Origin: Petrolisthes cinctipes
Taxonomy: Eukaryota; Arthropoda; Malacostraca; Decapoda; Porcellanidae
DNA length: 64,000 bases
Assembly: GCA_033782935.1 (NCBI GenBank)
Contig: JAWQEG010000516.1
Span: 62,001-126,000 of the forward strand
Reading direction: 5' to 3'
Below the pieces are notes generated by a model. The model had not been told where the DNA came from, made no database searches, and saw only the letters and a program-made list of their open reading frames with translations. A program made the translations under genes and the position numbers. Below, piece after piece: positions 9,514 through 21,179 of this stretch (position 1 is its first letter; every line of letters begins with the position of its first letter).

Positions 9514-11222
9514 GTACACTAAGAAGGCTTATTCCCCTATAGCTACCACACCTTATACAAAGGTACAATCATGGCTCTCCTCCAATCCTCTGGCACCTTT
9601 TCCTACCTCCAAGCCAATGTGCATATAAGCAACATCCATTCCACCACTACCTCCCCCCCACACTTTAACATTTCAGCAGTTATCCCATCCACCCCCAGGT
9701 GCCTTTCTCATCTTCAACTTTCCTATTGCTTTCCTAACCTCTTCCCATCCTAATTCTCCCTGTACATCCTGTCGTCTACCACCTGCCTCCATCCCCATGC
9801 ATGTCACCACCGCCTCCCCTCCCGTCCCTCCATTCATCAACCGATCAAAATGCCTCTTCCACACTTCTTTCACTTCCTCACTTCTACTTACAGTAACTAC
9901 ATCCTCTCTCTTCATTCTCACGCTTCCAAACTTTCCTTCTCCTCTATCTCTTTTCACTTCCTTCCAGAATAATTTCTTGTTCCCTTTAAACTTTTCACTC
10001 AGTTTCATACCAAACTCCTCACCCACTCTCCTCTTACTCTCACTCACCATCCTTTTCACGTGTCTCTTACATACATTATAGTCTCTCTTCCATCTCTCTT
10101 TCACTTTCTGTGACACATTCCTCTATAATGTTTTCCTATATGCGTTCCTTTTCTTCTCTACGGCATCTTTCACTTCTTCTGACCAGCAAGCACTCCCTTT
10201 CTTGCCCCTCTTCTCTGTCTTATATCCCACTACCTCTGCTGCTGTCCTCAATATTATTTTCTTACAAATTTCATACACAGCATTTACTCCCACTCCCTCC
10301 CCTATCCCCATCCTTCCATCCCCCAGCACCTCACCCACCCTCCTCTTATATTCCTCCCTATACTCTGCTACATCTAATTTCCCACTAGCCACCTCCCATC
10401 TTGTTTCTCACCCCTTCATCCCTCCTACTATATTCCCACTTAACCCTAACCTTCATCCTTACCAACACCGCAAAATGGTCGGAGCATTGGATCATTCCTC
10501 CCACCACTTTTGCATCGTACACATCCTTCCTCAACCTTTCATCCACTGTCACATAATCAATCAAACTCTTTAGCTCTCCTCTCTCATCCCTTCTCCTCCA
10601 TGTATACCTGTGGATCACCTTGTGCTGAAAGAAGGTGTTTGCCAAGAACAACTCCCTCTCAGCACAGACATCCACCAGATACTCACCATTCTCATTTGTT
10701 CCTTACTCACAATATTCCCCACTTCCTCACCTCCCATCTTTCCATTCATGTCTCCCATCATCACCACTCTCCTTCCATTATCAATCCCTTTCAGACATGC
10801 ATTCAACTCCTCCCAAAACACTCATCTTCTCTCTCCCCATCTTACTCTTTTCTTCCACTGGTACATATGCAAACACACACGCATACTTCACCATGCCAAT
10901 CTTTTCAGTCATCCATACTATCCTTGACCCATTCCACCCATGTCCATCCACTCCCTTCCACACCCACGGAGACACCAACAGCGCACACCCTTCCTTCCCT
11001 CTTCCTTTACTCTTTTCATTCATTCCCGTCCATACTACTCCTCTCTCCATTTCCTCCCACAGTCCACTCTCCCTTCCCTCCTTACACTCAACCACTCCAC
11101 ATCCTTTCACATGCGTCTCCGTCACTCCCATCACATCCACTCTTCCTTTCTTGAAACATTTTACAATCTCTCGCCTCTTAGTCCCATCTGTCATTCCATT
11201 CAGTTACCACTCTCATACTATC
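9511..11222 (-). pseudogene. RTE-like LINE, endonuclease and RT N-terminus
   Basis: Minus strand. 11194-10781 gives an AP-type endonuclease N-terminus (VDVMGVTETHVKG). 10821-10615 has MMGDMNGKMG. 10675-10385 has NTFFQHKVIHRYTWRR, then SLIDYVTV and CSDHFAV. 10392-9673 is the linker to the start of RT (KMRKAPG). Near 9580-9511 come VPEDWRRAMIVPLYK and YRGISLLSVPGKV, classic RTE RT block motifs. Frameshifts near 10800, 10650, 10390, 10120 and 9555 make it a pseudogene. RT stops abruptly at 9511, where gypsy linker sequence begins. The next RT segment is found at 14273 on the other strand. Confidence 0.88.
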
Positions 11223-11700
11223 TCTCTTTCCCCCTCCCTCTACAGGGCAGCGCGGAGACTCCCCCCCCTGCCAGTAGCCATAGCTGTCCACTCCCCCATT
11301 GGGGAGCCACTGATGGCTGGCAAGGCCAATGCAGTGCTCATTCCCGGAGGGACACGGGCCGTCGGCATTGTCAAAAGCTAAAAACACGGTCACAAATTGA
11401 AAAAATTATTACAAAATATAGAAACACGCAATAAAAGAAATTAAAATCTTAAAACACTAAAATACAATAAAAACCTTAAAACCTATATGTGGGGTCAGCT
11501 AGGACTCACCCTCACACCGCCTTCTCCTTTGGCACCACCTTCTGAATGGATAAAATGAAGATAAAATAAGGAGGTGTACCCCCGAGGTGACCGCTTGGAG
11601 GCGGGGTAAGACTTACCTACCCTTCCTAGGGAGGGATAGGTCACCGAGATTGTTGCTCTTCCCAATACCGACAGATGTTGCTCTGTGCAGCAGCACATAT
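11223..11700 (-). other. Probable LINE 5' leader, GC-rich
   Basis: This lies directly upstream of the minus-strand LINE endonuclease and is GC-richer than its surroundings. It contains no convincing frame. I call it LINE 5' UTR by position only; the true 5' end is not visible. Confidence 0.35.
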
Positions 11701-12031
11701 CACAACCTCATTGGTTACGATACTGCGACTGCGCAATTGTAAAATATTGTAATTATAAATGGAATAATGGGTTAACTTTTGTTAAATGGCTAATTAATTT
11801 TTAATTTGGTGATCGTAATAATATACATAGTAAATTAATTCGTCATTTGTTTTCATTATTCTTTTCTGGGCAAACATCCATTGAGGGATTGGAGTGAGGT
11901 TCCCTTTCTTCATTTCATTAGTTGTAATTCCATTGACTACAGTAACATACCTACCAGAGTTATAACTCAAGCTTGTTCACAACCTCGGATCTTCCCTTAA
12001 ACATAAACAAGCCATACCTGGGGTTGTAACA
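11700..12031 (+). repeat. Probable 5' LTR end of the gypsy element
   Basis: It is placed only by the primer-binding site and gag that follow on the plus strand. It would end in TTGTAACA at 12031. Its start is not defined. It shows no clear match to the 3' LTR that begins at 5891, which is a caveat for treating the two gypsy halves as one copy. Confidence 0.35.
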
Positions 12032-12036
12032 AGATG

Positions 12037-12053
12037 TGGGGGCCTGTCCGGGA
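12037..12053 (+). promoter_or_regulatory. Gypsy primer-binding site
   Basis: TGGGGGCCTGTCCGGGA lies 5 bases after the presumed LTR end. It resembles the tRNA-Pro-type primer site with a swapped CT/TC in the middle. It sits ~640 bp before the gag ATG, as expected for minus-strand DNA priming. Confidence 0.6.
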
Positions 12054-12679
12054 GGTTTCACTCTAATAATTGCATTTCTATTTTGATCTGTAACTTAAGT
12101 TGTTTATTGCTTAAGTATTCACTTTATTCTTGGCTTAATTTGGTTTATTTGTGCAGTATTCATGTTTAAAATTAATTATAGTCATCCAATTCCCCTCAGT
12201 GGATGAAGCATTCAATAGTTTGAGCAGAGATGGTATTGTAGCAATCTTTCCCACATCAGCTATAAAGCGTCACTCGCACTTGGCGATAATATTCCTGTTT
12301 TGTTCAAATGAACCGTGCCTTATTGTCAGACTCCTAGAGCTCACACCTTAATCTTACCCATCATTGCTGTGCAGTGTCTAAGACCGTAGTATTTTACATC
12401 TTTTCATTCATTGCACCGGGAGACATAAGGGCTCGATCTCTTTTAATCGTTGTCCTGGTTACCATAAGCAAAACGTGGGGCACTTATGGAGAGATCCGCT
12501 TAGTTGTCATATCAATAAGTCCTCTCTGTCACATCCGTGACCGTAGGCATACCTACTTACCCTACTCTGTTCTGAACTAATCATCTTTTATCACATGTGA
12601 TCACATTTTACTCAAAACATTTCATTATCGTGATTCATTCACCTTGTCTACGTGATATTTTATTGTTGCAAACTTCAAC

Positions 12680-12780
12680 ATGTCATTTAATGTTAAGAGA
12701 TTTGAACATGACCCTGTCAGTGGACTTGACCAATTTAAATATGCAAATAAGGACGAAATTACTTATCTTCTGTGTTTGTG

Positions 12781-12811
<31 letters not shown>

Positions 12812-13858
12812 TGTTCCGACACTGGACATAGGCTTCATCAAGCCCATTACAGTGGCCCAGGTCAACTGCTACTCTCACACACACACGTCACGACTACCAT
12901 ATAAGAGTTCCTCTACCCATGATCAACGTGCAAAACTCGTCCTAAATCATTTGTTTAACTCTGGCATATTACAAGAAACTGATCTGGACTGGGAAGATTC
13001 AACCGAGGAAGGAGCTAGTGCTCGACAAACAGAGACAGACCATATGGTTATTTCCGAGATACTACAACTTCAGCTTGAACTGGAAGATAAGAGAAATGCA
13101 GAAAAAGAAAAAGAACGAGAAGGAAAAGAAAAAAGAACGAGAAGAGAGAGAAAAAGACTGACAACATTAACTCCAACTAGCTCATCCTCAGCTTCAAAAT
13201 GTTACAGCTGGAGATAGGACTCTTCATGAGTTTGATCTCGCCAGAAACCTTAAACTCGTTCCTGCTTTTAGAGTCTGATCCAGATGGATATTTTGAATTG
13301 TTTGAAAATACAGCTGTACATTTAAACTGGCCAGAAGTGGCTACTGCAACCTAAGTTGACTGGAAAGGCTGTACAGACTTATCTGGCACTCCCAAAAGAC
13401 GCAGACTACGAGTCCATAAAGCAAGGCATTCTTGATGCATATTCTATCACGGTGGAAGGATATAGGCAAGCATTCCGTGATTATGTCAAAACTTCAGTGA
13501 CTACCTATTTTGAATTAATTACAGAAAAATTCAAACGGTTCGATCAGTGGTTGAAAAAGGCTGAGACAGCCACCTTCGAGGAACTCAGAAATCTTGTTGT
13601 TTTGGAGGAATTCAATAGGCGTGTGCCTCATCACGTCATGGTGTACATTGCAGACAAGGAGGAAACTAATCCTATAAAGGCCGCCAAATTGGTAGATAAA
13701 TAATCCCTCCTGAACAAAGCGAAAAGTGTTAAACCCCTCTTCAGACACCACAGTGACCTCTTCTACGTTTCGCCCCGTAGGATCTACGGTAAATACACCC
13801 ACTCCCTTGTATTGCTATTATTGTAAGAAAGAAGGACACAGTAAAATTTTGTAAGGAT
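12680..13858 (+). pseudogene. Gypsy gag, SCAN-like capsid plus zinc knuckle
   Basis: The ATG at 12680 starts MSFNVKRFEHD, an N-terminus typical of this gag class. A (T)~25 run at 12785-12809 interrupts it. A Lys/Glu-rich coiled segment lies at ~13080-13170. The capsid motif DLARNLKLVPAFR at ~13230 and 13356-13703 (AVQTYLALPKDADYE, EGYRQAFRDYVK, LEEFNRRVPHHV) form a SCAN-like capsid domain. A CCHC knuckle, CYYCKKEGHSK, is at ~13811-13850, where an extra T shifts the frame. Stops at 13217 and near 13275, 13352 and 13702 show decay. In an intact element it would assemble the particle and bind RNA. Confidence 0.85.
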
Positions 13859-13863
13859 CCCAA

Positions 13864-14272
13864 GTGTCGTCAATCCAAGTTTTACGTACCTTTCACCAAT
13901 TCACCAACTCTAAATTAACTTTCGAACCCCCAAAGAAACCTGTTGCTCCTATAGTCAACGTAAATTCTGGAGATGACCCCTTTGCAGCATTTAAAACTTG
14001 TGGTACCATTGCTCTAACTAGTGACTCCCCTAAAGTACCAATTAAGATCCTCAGAGATACAAGTGCTTCTCAAAGTTTGATGGTCCGAAAATGCTTGCCA
14101 GATGTAAAAGGGAATGTCACTGGTGATAAGGTTTTACTACGGCCACTCTCCTCTGTCCTATATACAGTTGAACTGGCTAAGGTACATCTTGAGAGTGACT
14201 TGGTAGTGGGAGATGTGAAGGTGGGGTTGGTTGATACCTTACCATTAAGTGATGTAAACTTTATTCTAGGTA
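13864..14272 (+). pseudogene. Gypsy retropepsin-like protease
   Basis: Plus strand, directly after gag. The active site is DTSASQSLM (at ~14057), where this family has DTG: Gly is replaced by Ser, which would probably inactivate it. The segment ends with the conserved VNFILGN at 14252-14272 and then changes abruptly into LINE reverse transcriptase. The piece that should follow (linker, integrase) lies on the minus strand from 9513 downward. Confidence 0.85.
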
Positions 14273-14460
14273 ATGTTGAGAATTTATGGTGTTGGGGGGT
14301 CTTTGCTGAAAGGCACTGAGGCCTTTTATGCAGAGGCAACAGCATGTGTGCGGGTAGAGGGTGATCTAAGTGAGAGTTTTAATATTAACGTAGGGCTGAG
14401 ACAGGGATGTGTTATGTCACCATGGCTGTTCAATATATATATGGATGGTTGTATGCCAGT
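14273..14460 (+). pseudogene. RTE-like LINE reverse transcriptase core
   Basis: In the frame starting at 14273 the plus strand encodes LRIYGVGGSLL, then ACVRVEG and GLRQGCVMSPWLFNIYMDG, the palm region of RTE-like RT. It begins without any upstream RT sequence, and its left edge is exactly the end of the gypsy protease. It would continue the LINE that stops at 9511 on the opposite strand, with about 75 residues of RT missing between them. Homology ends near 14460. Confidence 0.85.
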
Positions 14461-14564
14461 CCAGCTTTTTTGTGTAGCCTTTAGATCGGCGTTCTCTATG
14501 AAGGGTGGGAGGGGGACTGAGCTATTCCACTACATACAAACAACTAGTTTAGTATATAAAACAA

Positions 14565-15035
14565 CCCGCTCTTCCCCATCTCACCCACAGTACTCTCTCT
14601 CTCTCCCCCATCACACCCACAGTACTCTCTCTCTCCCCCATCACACCCACAGTACTCTCTCTCTCCTCCATCGCACCAACAGTACTCTCTCTCTCCCCCA
14701 TCACACCAACAGTACTCTCTCTCTCCCCCATCACACCCACAGTACTCTCTCTCTCCCCCATCCCACCCACAGTACTCTCTCTCTCCCTCATCCCACCCTC
14801 AGTACTCTCTCTCTCTCTCTCCCATCCCACCCACAGTACTCTCTCTCTCCCCATCACACCCACAGTACTCTCTCTCTCTCTCTCTCCCCATCCCACCCAC
14901 AGTACTCTCTCTCTCTCTCTCCCCATCCCACCCACAGTACTCTCTCTCTCTCTCTCTCTCTCTCTCCCCATCCCACCCACAGTACTCTCTCTCTCTCCCC
15001 CATCCGACCCACAGTACTCTCTTCTACACACACTG
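14565..15035. repeat. CT-rich minisatellite, ~30-40-bp unit
   Basis: About fourteen copies of CCCCATC(A/C)CACCCACAGTA followed by a (CT)n run that varies between units, giving unit lengths of ~29 to 45 bp. The minus strand is GA-rich. It is not coding despite long open frames. Confidence 0.93.
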
Positions 15036-15228
15036 TGGGCCGAGTGTTGCCAAAGTAGTGTCTGTTTTCGTCATCGTGAAGTTGCCTCCATTTTCTTATG
15101 TTAGTCGTTGTAAAAGAAAACGGCACAAGGTCTACAGATTAGGTGATAATCTACGCTATGTTCAAGTTTAGGGTCCCGCAGAGGGCAGCTCATTGGCGGC
15201 ATAATATGCGGGGGTTGTGAAGGGGGAT
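15036..15228 (-). other. Probable 3' UTR of the CR1-like LINE
   Basis: It lies directly downstream of the RT stop of the minus-strand CR1-like LINE. No poly(A) is seen. The 3' end of the element is not resolved, but it must lie before the minisatellite at 15035. Confidence 0.4.
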
Positions 15229-17640
15229 TTAGGGATCCAGGGTAGGATTAGGAAGAGGGTTAGGATAAGGCTGGATTGGGTCAGGGACTGTGGGTTGGGG
15301 ATTAGGATTGGGGAGGTAATGATTTGTGATCCTATTTCTAAACGTGTCAAAAGTGGGGCTATTAACTACGTGAGATGGGAGATGATTCCACTCTTGGATG
15401 CTGCGGGGAAAGAATGAGTGCCTAAATATATCAGTGCTTGTCTGATATGTATGGTATTTTAAGTTGTGGCTGCCTCTAGTGGATCGTATACTTGTAGGGT
15501 GTAGATATGTGTCTTTGTCTATGTCAACTAACTTGTTTGTGATTTTGTATATCATCTGTTGTCTGTGTATCTGTCTTCGTGTTACTAATGGGTCTAGTTT
15601 TGTGTCTTGTTTAAGCAAAGTGACTGATGTAGTGTGTCTGTAATCACGTCTGGCCCATCTTGCAGTCTTGTTTTGTGTGGACTCTAATTTATTGATATTA
15701 TTGTAAGTGTGTGGGTCCCAGACGGTGTCGCAATAATCTAAATGTGGCCGAACGAAAGTGTTATATGCAATAATTTTGGTGTCTGTGTTACACCTGCTGA
15801 GGTTCCTGCGCAAGAACCCCAGGACCCTACTAGCTTTGGCCCTGATGTTACCTATGTGTGTGTTCCACCTCATGTCCGCTGAGATGTGGACGCCCAAGTA
15901 TTTGTGGGAAGTGACTGTGTTGAGGTTGGTGTTGTGTAGTTGGTATGTATATGGAATGACATTATGGGCACGGGTAAAACGGATGTGATGGCATTTGTCT
16001 GGTCTAAATGTCATCTGCCACTTGACTTCCCAGTCTTCAAGTGCAGTTAGGTCGTCCTGTAGTCGAAGGCAGTCATTCCTATCATTAATCAGTCTGTAAA
16101 CTAAGCTATCGTCTGCAAAGAGTCTAGTGGTAGAGGAAAGTGAGAGTGGGAGGTCATTAATGTATGAAAGGACAGTTCCCTGGGGTACCCTAGAGGTCAC
16201 AGGAACAGATGGAGACTGACTATCGTCAAGAACTACACGTTGCTTTCTGGTATTCAAGAACGTTCTAATCCAGTGAAGAAGTTGTCCCTGTATGCCATAT
16301 AATTCTAATTTGTGTAGTAGTCTTTGGTGAGGGATTTTGTCGAAGGCATTGGCAAAGTCTAATACTATGGTGTCAACCTGTCTAATTTTTGTGTCATTGA
16401 GGGACTGCAAGATGTCATGAGTAGTTACCAGTAACTGCGTCTCACACGAACGTTTAGGCCGAAAACCGTGTTGATTGTCAGTCAGTATATTTTGTCTATC
16501 AAAGTGGTCCATTATGTGTCTATGAATAATGTGTCCTAAATTTTGCAGGGGACTGAGGTAAGTAAAATAGGTCTATAATTAATGGGAAAGGTTCTGTCTC
16601 CGGATTTAAAAATTGAGGTCACATTTGCCAAAAGCCAGTCTTGGGGGAGTTCACCGGTCTGTAAAGTCTGTGAGAATATAACCTGCAGGACAGGGGCAAG
16701 AACGCTAGCATTAGTCCTCAATATCCTTCAGGGTATATTGTCTGGTCCAGTCACTTTGTGTATGTCTACCTCAGATAAGAGTTTCTCAATTCCTTGGGTG
16801 TTTATATGAATGGGAGGGATAGGTGGGTGTGATGGTGTTGACATGTCTGGTAAGTGTTCATGTTCATGGGTAAAAACGGACTGGAATTGTGTGTTAAGGG
16901 CGTTGGCTTTGTCTTGTGGGTGTGTAACCAAGGAATTGTTGTGTAGTAATGTTGTAATACCGTTCGAGTCTTGTTTGCGTGCTTTAAAAAAGCTGAAGAA
17001 TTTTTTGTGGTTTTGTGTGTTGTCTGCGAGGAAAGTGGATGTGTATTTAGTTTCTTTCTGTAGTGTTTTCTGTATATTTTTGTATTCTAACAAGTGTTCT
17101 GTATCGTTGTATCGTTTTGCTCTGTTGTATGCTTTTACCTTGTTTCTGTGTAGTCTTTTTAATTGTCTATTGTACCATGGTAGTGACCGGTTATGTGTGA
17201 TGGTTTTCGTAGGTATGTGTTTGTCCATTGTGTCGCGTATAAAGTCACGAAGTCTGGTCCAGTTTGTTTCCACAGAGCTGGCCATTGGGTCTGAGTCAAG
17301 GAACGAGTCACGAAATTCAACTAAGTCTTGGGTAATGCCACCCATGTCAGCTCTATTGTACATGTAAATTGTCCTGGGTAATTGTTTTTGTGTTGTTGGC
17401 TTGATGTTTGCGTCAATGAGTACCATCTCATGGTCACTAAGACCAGGTAGTACTCGTGTCCGTGTAATTAAGGAAATGTTGTTTGTGAGAAATAAGTCTA
17501 ATATGTTGGATGTGACCCCGTGTCTTATGTTAGGATTATGTCTTTCTACACTGACTTGTGTGCGTGTTGGTTCGAGTACTGTTTGAGTAAGTGAGTGGGT
17601 GTTAATGATGTCAATGAAATTTTCATGTAAGAGTTTCATA
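15229..17640 (-). pseudogene. CR1-like LINE: end of endonuclease and RT
   Basis: Minus strand. 17639-16728 has the endonuclease end (SDHEMVLIDANI) and the RT linker (KVTGPDNIP). 16721-16536 has LPQDWLLANVTSIFKSGD. 16512-15229 (427 aa) is RT with HGFRPKRSCETQLL, VLDFANAFDKIPH, PQGTVL and the catalytic LFADDSLVY. The stretch expected between PQGTVL and YINDLP is missing about 8 residues (24 bp), damaging an RT core block. The C-terminus is Pro/Asn-rich (PNPNPQPTVPDP). One frameshift near 17650 separates it from the 5' ORF. Non-mobile, but well preserved. CR1 or L2 is the best clade guess. Confidence 0.88.
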
Positions 17641-18840
17641 TCATTCTGTAATAGTAAGTCGCCTTATATGGGTGGAATTGTCCAGTGTCGCCTGTGCTGT
17701 CCAGTTTATGTCGGGAAGGTTAAAGTCACCAGCCAACCATATATTTTTGGAGGGGTCAATTTTAGATAAACAATCGTCAAGGGTCTGCAGGTATTCTAAG
17801 TTTGAATTTGGGGGACGATAAAATGATCCTATAATGAGTGTCCTGCAGCCCTGTATCTGTATTTTAGTCCATATAATTTCAGAGTCCGTGTTCAGTTCGG
17901 TGGCTGGGGTCGCAACTAGTCCTGGCTTTGTCGCAATTAGGACTCCGCCATGTTTATCATCTATTCTGTCCTTCCTGTGTAGGGTCATATTATAGGGACT
18001 GTCCGTCGGGAAGATTTCACTGTCCTGGATGTCAGGTGTGAGCCAGGTCTCTGTCCCTATAATAATGTCGGGGTCATAGGTCTGGAGGGTTTGGTGAAAG
18101 GCGGCTCTTTTGTTTATGATGCTGCGGAAGTTAATGATTAGGGTACGAAGGGAAGACAGTTTTTTATGGGTGATGGAGTCGAGTGTGGTGTTAGTGGTAG
18201 AATGGGGTGTGAGGGTGGATGATCTATTGGGGATGGTGATTGGTGTTATGGAGAATGAGTGTGCACTATGGAGAGTCTGGTTGGGTGTAGAATGGTTTGG
18301 GAGTGGAGGAGTGGATGATGCGGAGTTAAGGGAAGTCATGTCTTGCTGTCGGTTTTGTTTAGGGGAGGAATTGTCTCTGTTGCGTCTACCTAAACGTCGG
18401 GTGATCCTATCTAATGGTGGAGGTGTGTTGTGAGTTGTGGGTAGTGGTGAAGATGAAGTGGTGGTGTCTAATAAACTGAATCTATTGGTGTAGTGTATTG
18501 GGGAGTGAAAAAGGGAGGAGATAAAATTAGGCGCACCACAGTCCCAGCAGATCCACGAAAGGCTCCGACCCTCCAATTCGTCGAACGCAGCCGTGAAGCC
18601 CCCAACACAGCTGACATGATACCAGCCTGCATGCTGGGAAACCTCACAGCAGCGATCGCACTGGATGGCCCGCTGGCCCCATTTCACCGCCCGTCGGCAT
18701 AATTGACAGGGGTACTTTGGGGAGCGGGGGCCAGGGTTGATCAGAGCCCCTGTGTCACCACACAACATAAGGAGCAACAGGGCACCCCGGAGATTGCCGA
18801 GGCAAGCCACCTTTAACCCTTGAGGGCCCTTAGGGGTGCC
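17641..18840 (-). pseudogene. CR1-like LINE: PHD-type finger and endonuclease N-terminus
   Basis: The frame is open from about 18840. Near its start a hydrophobic run, LLLLMLCGD, is followed by INPGP, a degenerate form of the 2A-like motif found at the N-terminus of some invertebrate CR1-like elements. Then comes a PHD-type C4HC3 finger (YPCQLC, IQCDRC, WYHVSC, WICWDC; residues ~34-95 from 18810). A Ser/Thr/Pro/Asn-rich linker leads to an AP endonuclease (LIINFRSI, IGTETWL, WLAGDFNLPDINW). The codon at 18810 is GTG, so the real start must lie elsewhere, perhaps upstream. The frame ends by a one-base shift at ~17650. Confidence 0.85.
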
Positions 18841-19868
18841 CAGGTTCCCAAACAGGTGTGTGTATATGGAGGTGTGGGTGTAGATGTCTGGTGTTAGTGA
18901 GTCTGGTGTGTTGGTATGTGTGCAGCCAGTGTTTTTATTGTCAGTGTTGTAGAGTATTAAAACTAGTGAGCAATATGTGTAGAATATTGTTAGTGTACAT
19001 GTGTATGTTGTTTTGTGTGGGGGTGTGTCTGTACATGTTTATAAAGCACCAATATAAATATACAACACAAACTTACCCCTGTACCGAGACAGTCTGCACG
19101 GCTGCAGGAAGGAATAAAACATAAAAAAAAACCCTAACTTGTGTCAGGGGTCAGTTATATAAAAAAAAGAGAATTGATAATAAAACCTATGAATTTAACT
19201 AAAAAGGATATACAAATGTTAAAAAGATGATAAAATACACTAAAAAAAGAACTGTATTATTAAAAATAGTGGAAATTGAGGGGTGGGGGACGGTGTTATG
19301 TTGAGGGAGGGTCTGTGTAAATTTAAAAGACATTAAAAACGGTAATTAAAAGAAGGAAAAGATGACGTGAAATGACAGCTAGAACAAACAATCTCGATAC
19401 TTATCTTGATGAAATGTGATGATATGAAGGGTTCGTTAATTTAAAAAAAAAAAGGAAAGGATAAATGAGAAGGAAGACGGAGCTCGGGGAGGACACGTCC
19501 GAGTCCAGGGACTCTACGAAGATCATTATAACAACAGGTTTATCCGTATATTTCCCACGTTGTAATTTCACACACTACCTCATACATATCACTACATATA
19601 ACATAACTATAAATAAGGGAAATGCTTTCTTGTATAACGAAAATTTTAATTTTGTTCATTATTGTAATACAAATAATATAATTATTTGCAAACATTACAA
19701 GGATTATTAAAATCAATGTAAATTAATAATGTTAATATAAATGGTCAGTTTATATACCACAGAAATTAATACAGTACTTTAATTAATAGACTTCATAAAT
19801 ACAGACCATGAAAACATAAGCCAGCATTACATACCTACAGTATTAATATAAATGAAACGGCACAACTA
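18841..19868. other. A/T-rich region, possible LINE leader
   Basis: GT-rich sequence at 18841-19050 may be the LINE 5' UTR. The rest is A/T-rich with short A-runs. No gene, RNA or clear repeat is recognised. Confidence 0.4.
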
Positions 19869-20201
19869 TTACGTGAGAAGAGAATGTAGCGTAGCTTCTG
19901 AAGGAAGGAATTTATTACAGCACTCTTGTGACTTAACTGACAGAACAGTCAGTGCTTGGAGTGCTGGCATCTGGAGCCTGTTCCTGGTATCTGTTTTAAT
20001 TAAATTTAATTTAGAAAACGGTCTTTCTGCAGCATTGTTGCATGTAGGTAGTGCCAACACCTGCAATGCGAAAGTAGCAAATTTATTAAATTGATGTACT
20101 CCCTCATTGTCCTTCATTTCCTGTAATTTATTATAAAAGTCAGTGATATTACAATCCTGTATATGTACCGCATGTCTGTCAGGACATTGAGGTAGGTTCA
20201 C
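19869..20201 (-). pseudogene. hAT transposase C-terminal fragment
   Basis: An open minus-strand frame of 110 residues. It contains FNKFATFALQVLALP, NAAERPFSKLNLIKTDTRNRL, the C-terminal dimerisation region of hAT transposases (consensus (C/A)ER.FS..). Only this end of the protein is present: no DDE core or BED finger lies upstream. It differs clearly from the hAT remnant at 21828-24735, so it is a separate family or copy. Confidence 0.82.
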
Positions 20202-21175
20202 GTTCTATAAAATTTAATGTTTAACATCAATAGAAATTTTCACCTCGCATTTCTCTTTGACAGAAAATGGAAGAAAATGGAATGTTGTGTATGGTATACG
20301 ATCATAATATGCAGGAGAGGTTGGTATTCAGTAAACATTTAGCTAATATACGATTACAGTACAACGCACACAGTGCATAATACAAATATGAATAACACTT
20401 ACAGCAGCTAAGATGATGATTCAATGGGTTTCTTCAAGAACTGACGGGACAAGGAGGAAAAATTCACCAGAGTGCATTGGTTTGTTGTCACGGCGATGTG
20501 GACGTGGACGAGTTTGTCCACAGAGGGTTGCCAGACTTCACCATATAACCACGCTGGCATACAAATATCCACAAAACGGCAACACTGCCAGTGCGTTGGT
20601 GAGCCAAATGTAGGAGCTTTGTACCCCGTACTGACAGCGGATTGGTCAGTCTAGAGATACCAGCAGGTCAATGATTGGTTGGTATGCGCAACTGCTGCTC
20701 AAACTGGGTAGTTAAGGGCAGCAGCTGGTGCCTAGTTGTCGGGCTGGTTCTGGTTGTCGGTTACAGGGCCGTGACAGCGGGCTCACACGTTCTGTTCCCG
20801 TCCGTCCATCCCCTGGACGCCGCAGTGCTGCACGCGGCACCGAGTTATTTGCCACTTGCCAATTTTGGTATTCCATTTCCGAAATTATTCAACATATTTA
20901 GAAATATTCCAAAAGTTTCGCCAATTGAATCTCTTTTTCTTGTGATGAAAACTGAAAATGATAAAAAGTAAAGTTTTCGAAAATTATATGCGTGCACCTG
21001 GCATGCTGGCAACCCTCGTTAGTCTGTTACAGTGTTACTACTCGCCATTCCGTTCTGGACCTGTCCACTGTCCGTTCATAAGGTTCATTCAATCATTCAT
21101 CCTGTCCAGTTTACAGACCGCTGTCCATAAAGGTGGACGTCTGCACTGCTTGCAGTACCGTGCACGCTGACCAAA
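20202..21175. other. No gene; possible solo LTR fragment
   Basis: On the minus strand TGTCACGGCCCTGT begins at 20776. It is the same 14 bases that open the gypsy 3' LTR at 5891. Sequence from 20776 down to about 20400 could be a related LTR, but I find no polypurine tract before it. The remainder shows no coding signal. Confidence 0.3.
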
Positions 21176-21179
21176 TTAA

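Noticed and set aside
9571..11434. Several plus-strand Ser/Pro/His-rich open frames
   Set aside because: They are the antisense of the RTE-like LINE, whose minus-strand frames carry real endonuclease and RT motifs.
11580..11660. U1 snRNA-like ACTTACCT string
   Set aside because: Only the short 5' motif matches; the stem-loops and Sm site of U1 are not recognisable.
14549..15126. Arg/Glu-rich and Ser/His-rich open frames
   Set aside because: They arise from the CT/GA-rich minisatellite, which is open in several frames at once.
16810..18810. Plus-strand Cys- and Val-rich open frames
   Set aside because: They are the antisense of the CR1-like LINE, which explains the region fully.
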